From positions 1 to 64,000 of the forward strand of contig JAFQQY010000032.1 of assembly GCA_017410365.1 (NCBI GenBank): a stretch of 64,000 bases of DNA. Reading direction: 5' to 3'. The notes below the pieces were generated by a model that searched no databases, was not told where the DNA came from, and worked only from the letters and a program-made list of their open reading frames with translations. This document shows positions 44,601-53,317 of the stretch, piece by piece. The first letter of the stretch is position 1, and each line of letters starts with the position of its first letter. Position numbers and translations under genes: made by a program. This stretch comes from Prevotella sp. (lineage in GTDB: Bacteria > Bacteroidota > Bacteroidia > Bacteroidales > Bacteroidaceae).

Positions 44601-45861
44601 TACAAAACACCACACGATGGCGTTCGACAAGCAACTTGTAGAGACCATGGTCTACAATCTGCTCAGCAATGCCATAAAATATACGCCTGAGAAGGGAGAG
44701 ATCATGGTCAGGATAAGACATGACGAAGAGCGCAACGTGCTCTGCATTATCGTAGAAGACAACGGTCCAGGCATCAGCAAAGAGCAAACGGCAGGTTTGT
44801 TCCAGCCGTTTATGCAAGGACAAGTGTCACGTGGCGGCATGGGAATAGGTCTATATACTGCATATAGCATGGCTGTGCTTCATCACGGAACGCTCGACTA
44901 CAAACGCACAAACGACATGTCGGTATTCACAATCACGATTCCTGCTGATGACAATGTATACTCTGAGAATGAATTTAAGAAATCGCTGGCATTAGACACG
45001 ACACTGAATATGACTGACAGCGATGTTGAATATATCGTGCGCGAACCGCTTCCGGAATCTCTTAACAACATCAACGTCGCCATAATCGAAGATGATTATG
45101 ACATGATGGAACAGATTAGCAGCGAAATGGCCAAGTATTTCAATATCAACAAGTATTTCAACGGACAAAGTGCATTGGAAGGTATTAACGGCAATAACAT
45201 GACAGACTCACCAAATAGTCTTCCGGCACTTATCATCTGCGATGTCATGCTGCCAGACATGGAAGGTTACGATATTGTAAAGCAACTGAAAAATGATACG
45301 GAGACCTCAGGCATTCCTGTCATTATGCTCACAGCCCTTAATGACGAACGCCACCAACTGAAATGCTACGAAGCTGGTGGCGATGACTATATGGTGAAGC
45401 CTTGCAATTTTAATCTGCTGATGGGAAGGGTTGTACAGCTGATAAAAATGAGGGAGGAAAAAGCCAGACGCAAGAATAAAGAGGTAAAGCCACAATCAAC
45501 AGAAACAAACGACATTCAACCTGCCGCTATCATAACTTCATCTGTCGACAAGCATTTTATCGAGAAGATGGACTCTATAATTGCACAGCATATTGGCGAT
45601 TGTAACTTTAACGTTGAGCAAATGGCAGAGATGATGGGTATTGGAAGAACTAAATTCTTCAACAAGACAAAAGAGCTGACCGGCATGTCGCCGAACAAAT
45701 ATCTGCAAAACGAGCGCATGCGTATTGCTGCCGAACTGCTAAAGAACGGAGAACTGACCGTTGCAGAAGTAAGTTACAGGGTGGGCATACAGGATGCTTC
45801 TTACTTTAACAAGTGCTTTAAAGCCAAATACGGCATAGTGCCTAGCAAGTTTGGCAAGTAA
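41608..45861 (+). CDS. Hybrid two-component system regulator (HTCS) of the pectin locus
   Basis: This 1417-aa inner-membrane sensor and DNA-binding activator sits in one chain. A signal peptide (1-20) leads into two seven-bladed Reg_prop propellers (about 30-740, repeated DxxGxIWxGT/WxATxxG blades). A Y_Y_Y domain (about 760-845) and a membrane helix (about 855-877, WIVYITIILLLVLYMY) follow. The histidine kinase domain has the phospho-acceptor at about H908 (NITHEFRTPLA). The HATPase shows NAIKYTP and GGMGIGLYTAY, the receiver has its phospho-aspartate at about D1212 (LIICDVMLPD), and an AraC-type HTH closes the chain (about 1310-1417, VAEVSYRVGIQDASYFNKCFK). It presumably binds pectin oligosaccharides in the periplasm and activates the neighbouring operons. 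Confidence 0.96.
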   Translation: MNRINYLLIILSLFCININAADIDRLALTSKRLSTADGLSSNTVYDIQQDKNGFIWFGAAYGLCRYDGYSFANYYSLSSDGTKRSEATIGNLYMDDENDLIWIQTSTFTFACYDISLGKFIDYTGKGDEQRSYRRFIKQRNTMWMYDTRNGIRRIVYKDGRFECRDFNTENKSLPTNHIIRMVEDGAGNVWAMSDKGLIRIKGDSITLVENTRQVDGTAYEGNVVCLADDNKIKTYSPDCELLKDVSIPNEFGRLNYLRSHFIWQGKWLLFGKNTIAYDLSTFQINMPDRWQVQNGWLLDAIDGYYFESNRSGKLWIFPPEGEVRIMSLIPDMSYTAERNRRYNVKRGKDGLFYIATYGNGMFIYDYAKDKIRHFSANDEEPVISTNYLMNLLVDRSGCVWVSQESSGVSCISVSEESMASFVLPRPERKGDLSNFIRMAAYDENGDLLLSTSDNKLYTYDISTGSISKNSEQTASVYAYHKDRRGNVWMATRGAGLYINDKHYSRGGREPYKVQSDNYQDIAEDNKGRIWLSTYEDGLLMAEYNKDGTITFSQFLARDNNEMRQHQLDIDSEGRLWIASYNGLYMLDTSKDSISNNDFLCFNTDNSTLPFNEVKCMTYSSNGYLWTGGKGSGVVRCRFDNDMKKLAYTRITTKEGLANNSISSIIEDSNGNIWAATESGLSMIYDMDMKVKTYHFNGNIERNIYSDDCAMRLNDGRLLFGTRYGVNIITPESGKEVATTAPMATITDIRINGILASDSCMLEFAPNYCKEIELDYKSNSISLLFSTLEFSNLQSALYQYYLEGVDNDWRQMTSINHIDYNNLAPGKYIFHIKTYNHNKWSDERTLAITIAQPWYNSWWAWIVYITIILLLVLYMYHNAREKLRLHEQMKVEKQINEFRLNFYTNITHEFRTPLAIIQGAVNKLQLDSTSKAAIQTAQRGTKRLMKMVNQLMEFRKIRTGNLNLCIEKDDIITFVRNIYQDFWSIAEQKELQISFLPFTKHHTMAFDKQLVETMVYNLLSNAIKYTPEKGEIMVRIRHDEERNVLCIIVEDNGPGISKEQTAGLFQPFMQGQVSRGGMGIGLYTAYSMAVLHHGTLDYKRTNDMSVFTITIPADDNVYSENEFKKSLALDTTLNMTDSDVEYIVREPLPESLNNINVAIIEDDYDMMEQISSEMAKYFNINKYFNGQSALEGINGNNMTDSPNSLPALIICDVMLPDMEGYDIVKQLKNDTETSGIPVIMLTALNDERHQLKCYEAGGDDYMVKPCNFNLLMGRVVQLIKMREEKARRKNKEVKPQSTETNDIQPAAIITSSVDKHFIEKMDSIIAQHIGDCNFNVEQMAEMMGIGRTKFFNKTKELTGMSPNKYLQNERMRIAAELLKNGELTVAEVSYRVGIQDASYFNKCFKAKYGIVPSKFGK

Positions 45862-45892
45862 TTTCATGAGTTTTTTCAGCGCATTCAAAAAC

Positions 45893-45955
45893 GGTATACT
45901 GCCGATATACCATCGGTATACACGGCGTATACCAATGGTATATGGCGTGTATACC
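45893..45955. repeat. Three 19-bp palindromes at a 22-bp period
   Basis: Units at 45893-45911, 45915-45933 and 45937-45955 each read GGTATA, 7 variable bases, TATACC. Their starts are exactly 22 bp apart. They lie between the convergent HTCS and esterase genes. They could be binding sites for a dimeric protein or a set of RNA hairpins. No T-run follows on either strand. Confidence 0.85.
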
Positions 45956-45991
45956 AAATTTGATTGACAACAACAAAATACGAAATGCTGG

Positions 45992-46864
45992 TTATTTAAC
46001 CAAATTAAGCTCTATTAGTTTCTTGAACATCTGTCTGCCGAGATTATCTGTTCCTGCCGAATCGAAATGCAGGACATCCTTACCCAATGGCGACTTGCTT
46101 AAGTCTATCACATAGACATTAGGCAATTCTGCAGCAACCTTCAATTGTGCAGCCTCTACCCCACTGCTATACTGACGACTTCCATGTGGCACCGTGCCTA
46201 GAATGAAAGGAAGATTCTTGTCTGTCTCGTCGCCAGTCTTAGCATAAATGGCATTACGCATATACAGAATCATTTCCTTGAAATTCTTATAATAATTGTC
46301 TGCCTTCTTACGGTCGCTCTCACCCTGATGCCACATTATGGCTTTTACATCATAGCCTTGCGCCAGTTTGCTCAGCGTCGAATCGACGCAATCATAGAAA
46401 CCTTCTATCAACGACTTAGTAAGCGACTTGCCTGTCAATATATCGCCGCGGTAGGCTTTGTTTGCGTCTATCCATTCAGCATCGGCAAACCATACTGGTT
46501 GTTTCTTTGCCGTTGCAGCAGTATCTATGGCCGTACCTCCGTAAGTGCATTTTATTGAATAGAAAGGAGTTTTGCTTTGCTGGTCTATCAAGTAATTGAC
46601 AACATCACAGAACGCCCAACGCTGCTTGGGATTGTCAAAGCTGCGCTGCTCAAACTTTCCGTTGCTTGCCGAAGTAACATTCTTATAATTAAGATGCCGG
46701 TATCCATCTTTCAGATAGGTTGGCAACTGAGTATTATATACCCTGCCATCGGCATTTGACTGACCTGCGGTAATATAGACACTAGCTGGCAGTTGGGCAA
46801 ACAACTGCCCAACTCCAGCTAGCATCATATACAATAGCATCAATACCTGTTTGTTCATTTTCAT
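45992..46864 (-). CDS. SASA-family carbohydrate acetylesterase (sialate O-acetylesterase-like)
   Basis: This 290-aa protein has a signal peptide (ending LFAQ). The serine nucleophile lies in ITAGQSNADGR, the central motif is MWHQGESD, and the acid/base pair is in DVLHFDSAGT, a SASA (CE6-like) esterase set. In this locus it would remove acetyl groups from rhamnogalacturonan. It follows the PL11 fusion gene by 34 bp and is probably co-transcribed with it. A start two codons later (MNKQ) is possible. Confidence 0.87.
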   Translation of the reverse strand: MKMNKQVLMLLYMMLAGVGQLFAQLPASVYITAGQSNADGRVYNTQLPTYLKDGYRHLNYKNVTSASNGKFEQRSFDNPKQRWAFCDVVNYLIDQQSKTPFYSIKCTYGGTAIDTAATAKKQPVWFADAEWIDANKAYRGDILTGKSLTKSLIEGFYDCVDSTLSKLAQGYDVKAIMWHQGESDRKKADNYYKNFKEMILYMRNAIYAKTGDETDKNLPFILGTVPHGSRQYSSGVEAAQLKVAAELPNVYVIDLSKSPLGKDVLHFDSAGTDNLGRQMFKKLIELNLVK

Positions 46865-46898
46865 TAAGTATTTAAGGAGATAAAAGGAATATTCCTTA

Positions 46899-49800
46899 TT
46901 ATCGCTTCATCACCTTTCTTCCATTAATGAGATATACACCGCTCTGCAATCCCTTGAGTGCTTCGCCATATTTAACATTGCTTCGTATCAACAGACCGTC
47001 AACGGTATGAACATCAACCTCTACGTCATTGCTTATGATGCCGCTGATGCCAGATGTCTCTGCGCTTACCACTTTCAACACACCTGTTGTCAGGAACTCT
47101 GACTCATCCCATGTAATGTTCTGGCCTGGCGATACGGTCTTAAGGATATATGAACCCGACTGTGTGCCTTCACCGTTGAAGATAGTAATCTGGTCGCCAG
47201 CCTTCAAAGTGCGTGCGGCATCTACTACTATAAGCAGTGTATCGCCGTTATGCTTGATAGAACCTTTTATCTTGTACTTATCGTTTGAAGACGCACCGAT
47301 CTTGACCTGAATTGTTCCACCGGCATTGAGTATCAAGTTGCCATTGGCCTTCAGATTGCCGATATTTCCATTATAACCAGCCGACAACAAACCGCCCTTG
47401 TTCACGACAATAGAGTAAGCACAACCGATACCGGTGAGTTCACCTCCATTGTTTACGGTTATTGAACCGCTTGTTACAGCACCTGGATTTGATGCAAAGG
47501 CTTCATTGTAAAGTTGCAATGTACCGCCGTTTACATATATTGGCGATGTACTGCCACTGGTTCTCAATGTCAAGACACCGTCGCCAACCTTTTGAATTGA
47601 CTTTGCCTTGAACAGGCCAAAGAAAGATGTACTCTTGCCATTATGTCCTATGGTATAGCTGTCCTGACTGTGACCGAGCGTGCAGTCACTAGCGCCAGAT
47701 GCAGAGGCAAGAGAACCGATTGATGTTGTAATAGCTTGCTGACCTGAACCGTTTGACACATAGTGTCCGATAAAACTACCTGCCGTCATCACGACATTGG
47801 TCTTCGACATGTTTGTCACGTTGCTCTGCAAGCGGAAGTTGGCACCCTGCACATTGAGAGTACCCTCAAAGGCCGCAAAGTTGGCGCCGATGTCATTGCG
47901 GACACCATCAGAGATAATGGTCAGTTCGCCCTTGCCCTTGAACGAGCCGTTGATGGCTCCGCGAGTTGTTCCCTTAACCAAGCTCTTTGTGCCTTCCTGC
48001 ACTTCTGTCACATAATTGAATATAGGACGTGTAGAAGAGTTGTTCATGTTTATCAGATGAACCTCACCGCCTGCCAAGGTCATGTTTCCGCCGGTCTTAC
48101 AGAATGTTGCGTTCCATGCTCCCTGTGCAATAATACCTTTCTTCACTATGATACCTGCAAATGGGTTGTTGCCTCCGTAAGTGAAGTTCAGCTGACCGAG
48201 ACCGTCCTTAATCAGATAACCACTACCCTTCACAATTCCCTTGAGAGAGAGCGAACCGCCTTGCTTGAACACATTGATTGTTGATGTATCTGTAAGGGTT
48301 ATGATGCGGTCGGTTGCCATATTGGTAGCATTTATCTTCAGCGTACCGCCATTCATCAGCAGATAACCTTCTGTTGCCGGGGCTGCACCAAGAGCGCTCG
48401 CCTTTCCGCCGTCAGCCATGTTATTGACAGTAAGCGTTCCCTCGTTGATGATGGTCTTGCCTGTATAGTCTGAGTTCTGGAGGTTCATTACGACCTCACC
48501 CTTTCCGTTCTTTGTCAAATCGCCTGTTCCGCTGATACCGCCGTTACCGTTGAAGTTGTATGTACCTTCATCGAAGTCAAACAGAACTCCATTTGTCACA
48601 ACCTGCTCGTCAACTGTTACATTGCGGTTGCCTGACTTATCGTTGAACACCACGGCATCGTTGGTTACAAATGTCGTTGCACTGCCGCCGTAAGAGAAGT
48701 TGTTGGTCTTATAGTCCCAAACGTTTGTCTCGTCGCCGGTCCATTGCACGCCTTGAGCAGGTGCTCGTGAAGCGCTTACAGCGAGAACTATCTGCTTATC
48801 GGTTACCTTAATTTCATAATTTACGCCAACCAGTCCGAGTGTCAATATCTTTGAAGCATCGGCTGTCAACGTTCCGGTACATTCTGCCAGCACATAGTTG
48901 CCTTCGGCTATGTCTGTCTGATTAACGGTAAAGGTATTCTCGCCTGTGAGTGTCAGATTGCCGTTGACAAGCAACTTTCCGCTCTTGCCGTCAGCTGCAT
49001 TAACCTCTACATAGACATTGCCTGGGAGAGTAAGGTCTTTGTTGAAAGTCATCACGCCGTCTGTTCCAACAGGCATCAGTCGGCATCCTTCATAGTTGAG
49101 AGCACCTTCAAAGTCAATTCCGCCATTAAGCACGGCATTACCCGAAAGCGTTCCCTTGGCACGCAGAGAAACAGGACCGGCAATCTTACCGTTCACGCAA
49201 AGCGTTCCTTCGCTGACAACAGTCTTGCCTGTATAGTCAAGGTTGTTGTTGAATGTTGCCGTTCCAATCATCGACTTCCATAGTTCCATCTCGCCTGCCA
49301 GTGTTCCGCTGCCGCCGAACGTATAGTCATGCTCGCGTGGCACCATCATATAGACAGCCTTTGGTTTCAGAGTTCCGTCGATGCTGATTTGCTGTGCATT
49401 GCTTCCGCTCAGGTCGAAAACAACGGTCTTGCCGTCGGCATAGTTCTGCGCTGTGGTTTGGTCGAATGATGTAAAGCCGGTACCCGATGCGCTCCATGAG
49501 GTTCCGTTTGCCCAACGCAAGTCCGTAACCATAGTCGGAGGCAGTGGCGGATAAGGCATGTCGCCACCAAGATAGAAGCTGGTGTTCGGTGCCTGATAAT
49601 AGCCACGACCGGTACAGTCGAGACGGTAATGTGGGTCTTCTTGGAGTGTATAGAAACTGTAGTTTGTTTCAATATTTGTAGAATAGCCAACCAATCCGGT
49701 ACTTGTTTCTGCATTCTGCTTTGCAAGGATAACCTCCTCGCGCCAGTCTCCGGTTATATCGCCCATAAATGCCGGACGGTTAGCCCAACCAGTGTGTGTT

Positions 49801-51449
49801 GCCCAATTGCTCTCCTTAGAGAACTGTGCATGACGTGTGCCGTCATATTTCACAATCATAGCATTGCTGCCATAACCGCTACCGCCTGGTGAACCTATCA
49901 TCTCGCGCTGCAAGTCGCCATCCCACCATGATGCTTCATGTGGATATGAGGTAGAGCCGCTCTTGATGAGATTTCCTTTACAGTCGTAAAGTCCTTCAAG
50001 CAGCGAGAATATCTCATAACCCTTGCGACTAGCGTCAACGTCGATACAACGGCCACGGCCTACGTCATAGACAGAAGGCAAATACCATTCCTTGATATGC
50101 TCACCTGTGCGAGCATCGTAGAGCACCTGACCCATCAAAGATGACTGTTGTATGGCAAAGACTTCCATTCCCGGACGGTCTGGGTCTATATCGCTAACGT
50201 CAAAGCGGTCGCCATGACCGATACCAGCCGAATAGACAAGATTCTTAACTGGGTTCCAGCCGAAACCTCCTTCAAGCAGTTCGTCAATACCGTCGCCATC
50301 AGTATCGGCAACACGCACCTGATGGAACTCTGCGCAATGAGGTGTTCCATAACTTCTCGCCCATGTCTTGTCATGATGCCAGTTGGCAGCCTTACCACTT
50401 GTCCAGTCGTAAGTCCATGACAGCATGTAATAATGATGACCATCGCTGTTTCTGCGGTTGTAGCATTCTACAGCCAATGAAGGGTGAACACCATCGAAAT
50501 AGCAGATAGCAAACTTAGCACCGAGGAAAGCATACTCTGTACCGTTGTTGTCGTTGTAATAGTCGCCACGGTTGTTACGGCTATACTGGTCGGTACGGTC
50601 TTTTATCTCATTATATTTAAGTTCGTTGCAGTCAATCTCCTCACCTGTCTTACCATCTATTACGGAAATATAGAACGGAGGATTCTTGCTCGACGGACGA
50701 TAGTCCACAATGCCATCGCCATCTGTATCGGCCTTACTGCTGCCATTGGCATACTTGCCCCATGTATTGTTTGCCTTATCCCAGAAGCGGCTGCCGTCTG
50801 AAGTCTTCATTATCACCTCGCACTTGCCGTCGCAGTTGATATCGTATGCCAGAACTGCATCGTTCTGACCGGCACAGATATCAACATTTGGTCCTGCATC
50901 AACAGTCCAAAGGCATGTTCCGTCGAGGGTGTAAGCCTGAAGTTTATGCGATGTGTTTGCAAAATCGTTAGAAAGGCGGTCAACAAGTATTGCGTCAAAC
51001 TCACCGTTGCCATCCAAATCCATCGGCCATGCATACTTGCACTTATAGTCGTTCGGATTAAGGACTGTTGTCTCGAAATTGAAATCGAAATAAACGTTGT
51101 TGTATGCTTGAGACTTATAGAGGAACGGAGCACTCTTATCTCCTTCCACCCCATTGGCAACAACACTCACCGCAAGTTCTGTATTATTGGTTATGCTTGT
51201 ACTGTAGTTTGTTTTAGTAATTGGTTCTGCGTTTACTTTAGTGTAATCGGCAGAGCCTTTGCCACGCTTGTAGAGATTGTAGGTACAGTTCTCCGGTTCC
51301 TGTGCCAGTTTGCGCCATGTAACAAGAACCTTACCGTCACGGTTGACAGCCACAACTGATCTGCCAAGCGGTTGCTGGATTCGCTGCGCCAACATGCATG
51401 AAGGCAGCAAAGCCATCAAAAGCAAAATAATAGTAATTCTTTTCATCAT
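46899..51449 (-). CDS. PL11 rhamnogalacturonan lyase fused to autotransporter-type repeats and a T9SS-like tail
   Basis: This 1516-aa exported protein has a signal peptide (1-21). Residues of about 23-630 are a complete PL11 lyase (AWPMDLDGNGEFDAILV, CAGQNDAVLAYDINCDGKCE, GHGDRFDVSDIDPDRPGME, WWDGDLQREMIGS). Residues of about 640-1420 are beta-strand repeats of the autotransporter-associated type (PATR), with units such as DYTGKTVVSEGTLCVNG and DYTGKTIINEGTLTVNN. The last 75 residues (VDVHTVDGLLIRS, GVYLINGRKVMKR) resemble a type A T9SS sorting tail, so the enzyme is probably displayed on the surface on a long stalk. The CCTAGG repeat leader lies upstream and the SASA esterase gene follows. 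Confidence 0.9.
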   Translation of the reverse strand: MMKRITIILLLMALLPSCMLAQRIQQPLGRSVVAVNRDGKVLVTWRKLAQEPENCTYNLYKRGKGSADYTKVNAEPITKTNYSTSITNNTELAVSVVANGVEGDKSAPFLYKSQAYNNVYFDFNFETTVLNPNDYKCKYAWPMDLDGNGEFDAILVDRLSNDFANTSHKLQAYTLDGTCLWTVDAGPNVDICAGQNDAVLAYDINCDGKCEVIMKTSDGSRFWDKANNTWGKYANGSSKADTDGDGIVDYRPSSKNPPFYISVIDGKTGEEIDCNELKYNEIKDRTDQYSRNNRGDYYNDNNGTEYAFLGAKFAICYFDGVHPSLAVECYNRRNSDGHHYYMLSWTYDWTSGKAANWHHDKTWARSYGTPHCAEFHQVRVADTDGDGIDELLEGGFGWNPVKNLVYSAGIGHGDRFDVSDIDPDRPGMEVFAIQQSSLMGQVLYDARTGEHIKEWYLPSVYDVGRGRCIDVDASRKGYEIFSLLEGLYDCKGNLIKSGSTSYPHEASWWDGDLQREMIGSPGGSGYGSNAMIVKYDGTRHAQFSKESNWATHTGWANRPAFMGDITGDWREEVILAKQNAETSTGLVGYSTNIETNYSFYTLQEDPHYRLDCTGRGYYQAPNTSFYLGGDMPYPPLPPTMVTDLRWANGTSWSASGTGFTSFDQTTAQNYADGKTVVFDLSGSNAQQISIDGTLKPKAVYMMVPREHDYTFGGSGTLAGEMELWKSMIGTATFNNNLDYTGKTVVSEGTLCVNGKIAGPVSLRAKGTLSGNAVLNGGIDFEGALNYEGCRLMPVGTDGVMTFNKDLTLPGNVYVEVNAADGKSGKLLVNGNLTLTGENTFTVNQTDIAEGNYVLAECTGTLTADASKILTLGLVGVNYEIKVTDKQIVLAVSASRAPAQGVQWTGDETNVWDYKTNNFSYGGSATTFVTNDAVVFNDKSGNRNVTVDEQVVTNGVLFDFDEGTYNFNGNGGISGTGDLTKNGKGEVVMNLQNSDYTGKTIINEGTLTVNNMADGGKASALGAAPATEGYLLMNGGTLKINATNMATDRIITLTDTSTINVFKQGGSLSLKGIVKGSGYLIKDGLGQLNFTYGGNNPFAGIIVKKGIIAQGAWNATFCKTGGNMTLAGGEVHLINMNNSSTRPIFNYVTEVQEGTKSLVKGTTRGAINGSFKGKGELTIISDGVRNDIGANFAAFEGTLNVQGANFRLQSNVTNMSKTNVVMTAGSFIGHYVSNGSGQQAITTSIGSLASASGASDCTLGHSQDSYTIGHNGKSTSFFGLFKAKSIQKVGDGVLTLRTSGSTSPIYVNGGTLQLYNEAFASNPGAVTSGSITVNNGGELTGIGCAYSIVVNKGGLLSAGYNGNIGNLKANGNLILNAGGTIQVKIGASSNDKYKIKGSIKHNGDTLLIVVDAARTLKAGDQITIFNGEGTQSGSYILKTVSPGQNITWDESEFLTTGVLKVVSAETSGISGIISNDVEVDVHTVDGLLIRSNVKYGEALKGLQSGVYLINGRKVMKR

Positions 51450-51513
51450 ATTAATAGTTTTCAGTTTTTTTGTTAATAAAGGCAGTCTTAGGCTGCATAG
51501 GTTTTATTAGGTT

Positions 51514-51605
51514 TTCCCTAGGATATCCTAGGCTTTCCTAGGAATTCCTAGATTTTCATAAGCCTTCCTAGGCTTTCCTAGGTACTCCTAGGTCTTCCTA
51601 TCCTA
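51514..51605. repeat. CCTAGG array with 10-bp period in the PL11-fusion leader
   Basis: About nine degenerate 10-bp units (TTCCTAGGCT, TTCCTAGGAA, CTCCTAGGTC) run without interruption. They lie between the -7 box at 51616 and the ATG at 51449, so they would be in the 5' UTR. The palindromic CCTAGG cores could pair with each other in RNA. Confidence 0.85.
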
Positions 51606-51615
51606 ATCCCAACCG

Positions 51616-51623
51616 CAAAATTA
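51616..51623 (-). promoter_or_regulatory. -7 box of the PL11-fusion/esterase operon
   Basis: TAATTTTG on the minus strand just downstream of the previous gene's terminator. No standard -33 is present. Confidence 0.5.
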
Positions 51624-51632
51624 CAAAAAAAG

Positions 51633-51674
51633 AAAACACCGAATAACAACATTTGTTCATTATTCGGTGTTTTT
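51633..51674 (-). terminator. Terminator of the two-domain esterase gene
   Basis: A 12-bp stem (AACACCGAATAA at 51635-51646 with 51660-51671) has a 13-nt loop and a T-rich run on the minus strand. It also has T's on the plus strand. Confidence 0.85.
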
Positions 51675-51683
51675 GTACAGATT

Positions 51684-53093
51684 TTACTGTTTTCTTATTG
51701 CTTTTGCTATTGTTTCTGCCATTTTCTTTGCACCCTTGGCATTAGGATGGATGCCGTCTTTAAGCATTTCTTCACCGTTAGGGTCGATAAGCGGATTGAG
51801 GTCTATAATCTCTAATTTGTTCTTCTTTGCCACCTTTTTTATCATTGGAATGACATCGGCAGTGATGATAGAGTCGCGTATCTGTCCCTGCTTGTCATTT
51901 GTCTGATGGTTAGCCTGAAGTGGATTGCAAAGATAAATCACAGGATTGGTTGGTAAAGCTTTCAGTTCGTCTATCATCTGCTGCATATCCTTAGTGTATT
52001 CTTTGCTGTGTTTGTCCCAGTTTATTGGTTTGCTGTCGTTGGTGCCAAGCTTTATAACAACGATGTTGGGGTTGAAAGACTTAGCCTCTGCCCAAGCCTT
52101 CTCTTTCATATATGGACGATTGCCTTTGTTCAGCATTGTACGACCACTCACTCCGAAGTTCTTTACGCAATAGCCGTCGCCAAGCATTCTCTGCATCTGT
52201 GCCGGATAACTGTTCACGTCAACCATATCAATGCCGTGACCATCGGTAATGCTGTTGCCTACACAAGCCACACGTACAGCTTCCTTCATTGGCAGTTTCA
52301 AGGATTTTATCCAGTTGCTCAACTCTTCTGTCATCTGCTTGTGGTTTGCAAACGAACTGCGGAAACCAAAGCCATGACCACCAGCAGGATAGATATGCAT
52401 TGCTGCTGGCACACCAGCCTTGCGCAAAGCGAGATAATAAGGAATGCAGTTTGTAGCTGGCGGTACGGCCCTATCGTCACCGGCAGTAAAAATTATTGCT
52501 GGTGGCGTCTGATGACGGCGCACTGCATTCATGTTAGAGAACTGCTTTACCAGCTTCTCGTCTCTGCGGTCTTCACCCAAGAAATTTACGCATGAACCTT
52601 TATGAGTCTGCTTCTCATCCATTGATATTACAGGATAGAAAAGTATCTGGAAGTCAGGACGAGCATCTATTGGCGAGTGGTTGGCAGTGGTAGAAGCCAG
52701 ATGACCGCCTGCAGAGAATCCCATGATGCCGACAGCATAAGGACTGACATTCCATGCCTGAGCGCTATCACGCACTGTGCGGATGGCATTCTGTGCATCG
52801 CTCATCGGAATTGTGCGGTCGCCTTTTGGCATGCGATATTTCAATACGCAATATGCTATTCCCTGGCTATTGAAATATTCAACCCAGTCTGTACCCTCGT
52901 TCTGCATAGAAAGATGAGAGTAGCCACCTCCTGGGCATCCCACTACTGTCTTGCCATTAGGATTCTGTGGCAGGAACACTTGCATGTTAGATTCTCCGTC
53001 GGGAGTGATGTTTACGGTTAGTTTCCTTGCTGTCTGTGATGATACCACAATAGCACATAGCAAAAGAGCAATGCTCAAAAAAGTCTTTTTCAT
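51684..53093 (-). CDS. Two-domain carbohydrate esterase: alpha/beta hydrolase plus SGNH hydrolase
   Basis: This 469-aa protein has a signal peptide (ending VVSSQ). Residues of about 35-270 form an alpha/beta hydrolase with GCPGGGYSHLS (oxyanion hole), nucleophile GFSAGGH and GGHGFG (catalytic histidine). Residues of about 275-469 are an SGNH/GDSL hydrolase with VGNSITDG (serine block I), GVSGRT, KLGTNDSKP and DGIHPNAKG (Asp-x-x-His block V). Both active sites look complete, so two ester types (for example acetyl on different positions or sugars) might be removed by one protein. A -7 box is at 53131-53138 and a terminator follows the gene. Confidence 0.88.
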   Translation of the reverse strand: MKKTFLSIALLLCAIVVSSQTARKLTVNITPDGESNMQVFLPQNPNGKTVVGCPGGGYSHLSMQNEGTDWVEYFNSQGIAYCVLKYRMPKGDRTIPMSDAQNAIRTVRDSAQAWNVSPYAVGIMGFSAGGHLASTTANHSPIDARPDFQILFYPVISMDEKQTHKGSCVNFLGEDRRDEKLVKQFSNMNAVRRHQTPPAIIFTAGDDRAVPPATNCIPYYLALRKAGVPAAMHIYPAGGHGFGFRSSFANHKQMTEELSNWIKSLKLPMKEAVRVACVGNSITDGHGIDMVDVNSYPAQMQRMLGDGYCVKNFGVSGRTMLNKGNRPYMKEKAWAEAKSFNPNIVVIKLGTNDSKPINWDKHSKEYTKDMQQMIDELKALPTNPVIYLCNPLQANHQTNDKQGQIRDSIITADVIPMIKKVAKKNKLEIIDLNPLIDPNGEEMLKDGIHPNAKGAKKMAETIAKAIRKQ

Positions 53094-53130
53094 ATTTAGC
53101 TTGTTTTTAGTTGCTTATCATTTAATATTG

Positions 53131-53138
53131 CAAAGATA
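53131..53138 (-). promoter_or_regulatory. -7 box of the two-domain esterase gene
   Basis: TATCTTTG on the minus strand, 38 bp upstream of the ATG at 53093. Confidence 0.6.
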
Positions 53139-53177
53139 AACAAAAAAGATAAAAGTGCGGAATAAAACAAAATAAAA

Positions 53178-53247
53178 ACAACGAATTAAACGAATTAAAC
53201 TAATTATCGATATTACAAGAATTAGTTAAATTCGTTTAATTCGTTGT
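53178..53247. repeat. Near-perfect 28-bp inverted repeat (ACGAATTA family), likely terminator of the Sus operon
   Basis: Arms 53178-53205 and 53220-53247 pair at 27 of 28 positions around a 14-bp loop. They share ACAACGAATTAAACGAATTA with 36283-36302. It lies downstream of the SusD gene that ends at 53318. Confidence 0.85.
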
Positions 53248-53317
53248 CTTATTATCATCACCACTCCAATCCTTTCTTACTTAAAAGAATCATGAGGATG
53301 ATTGTTGAATTTAGGCT

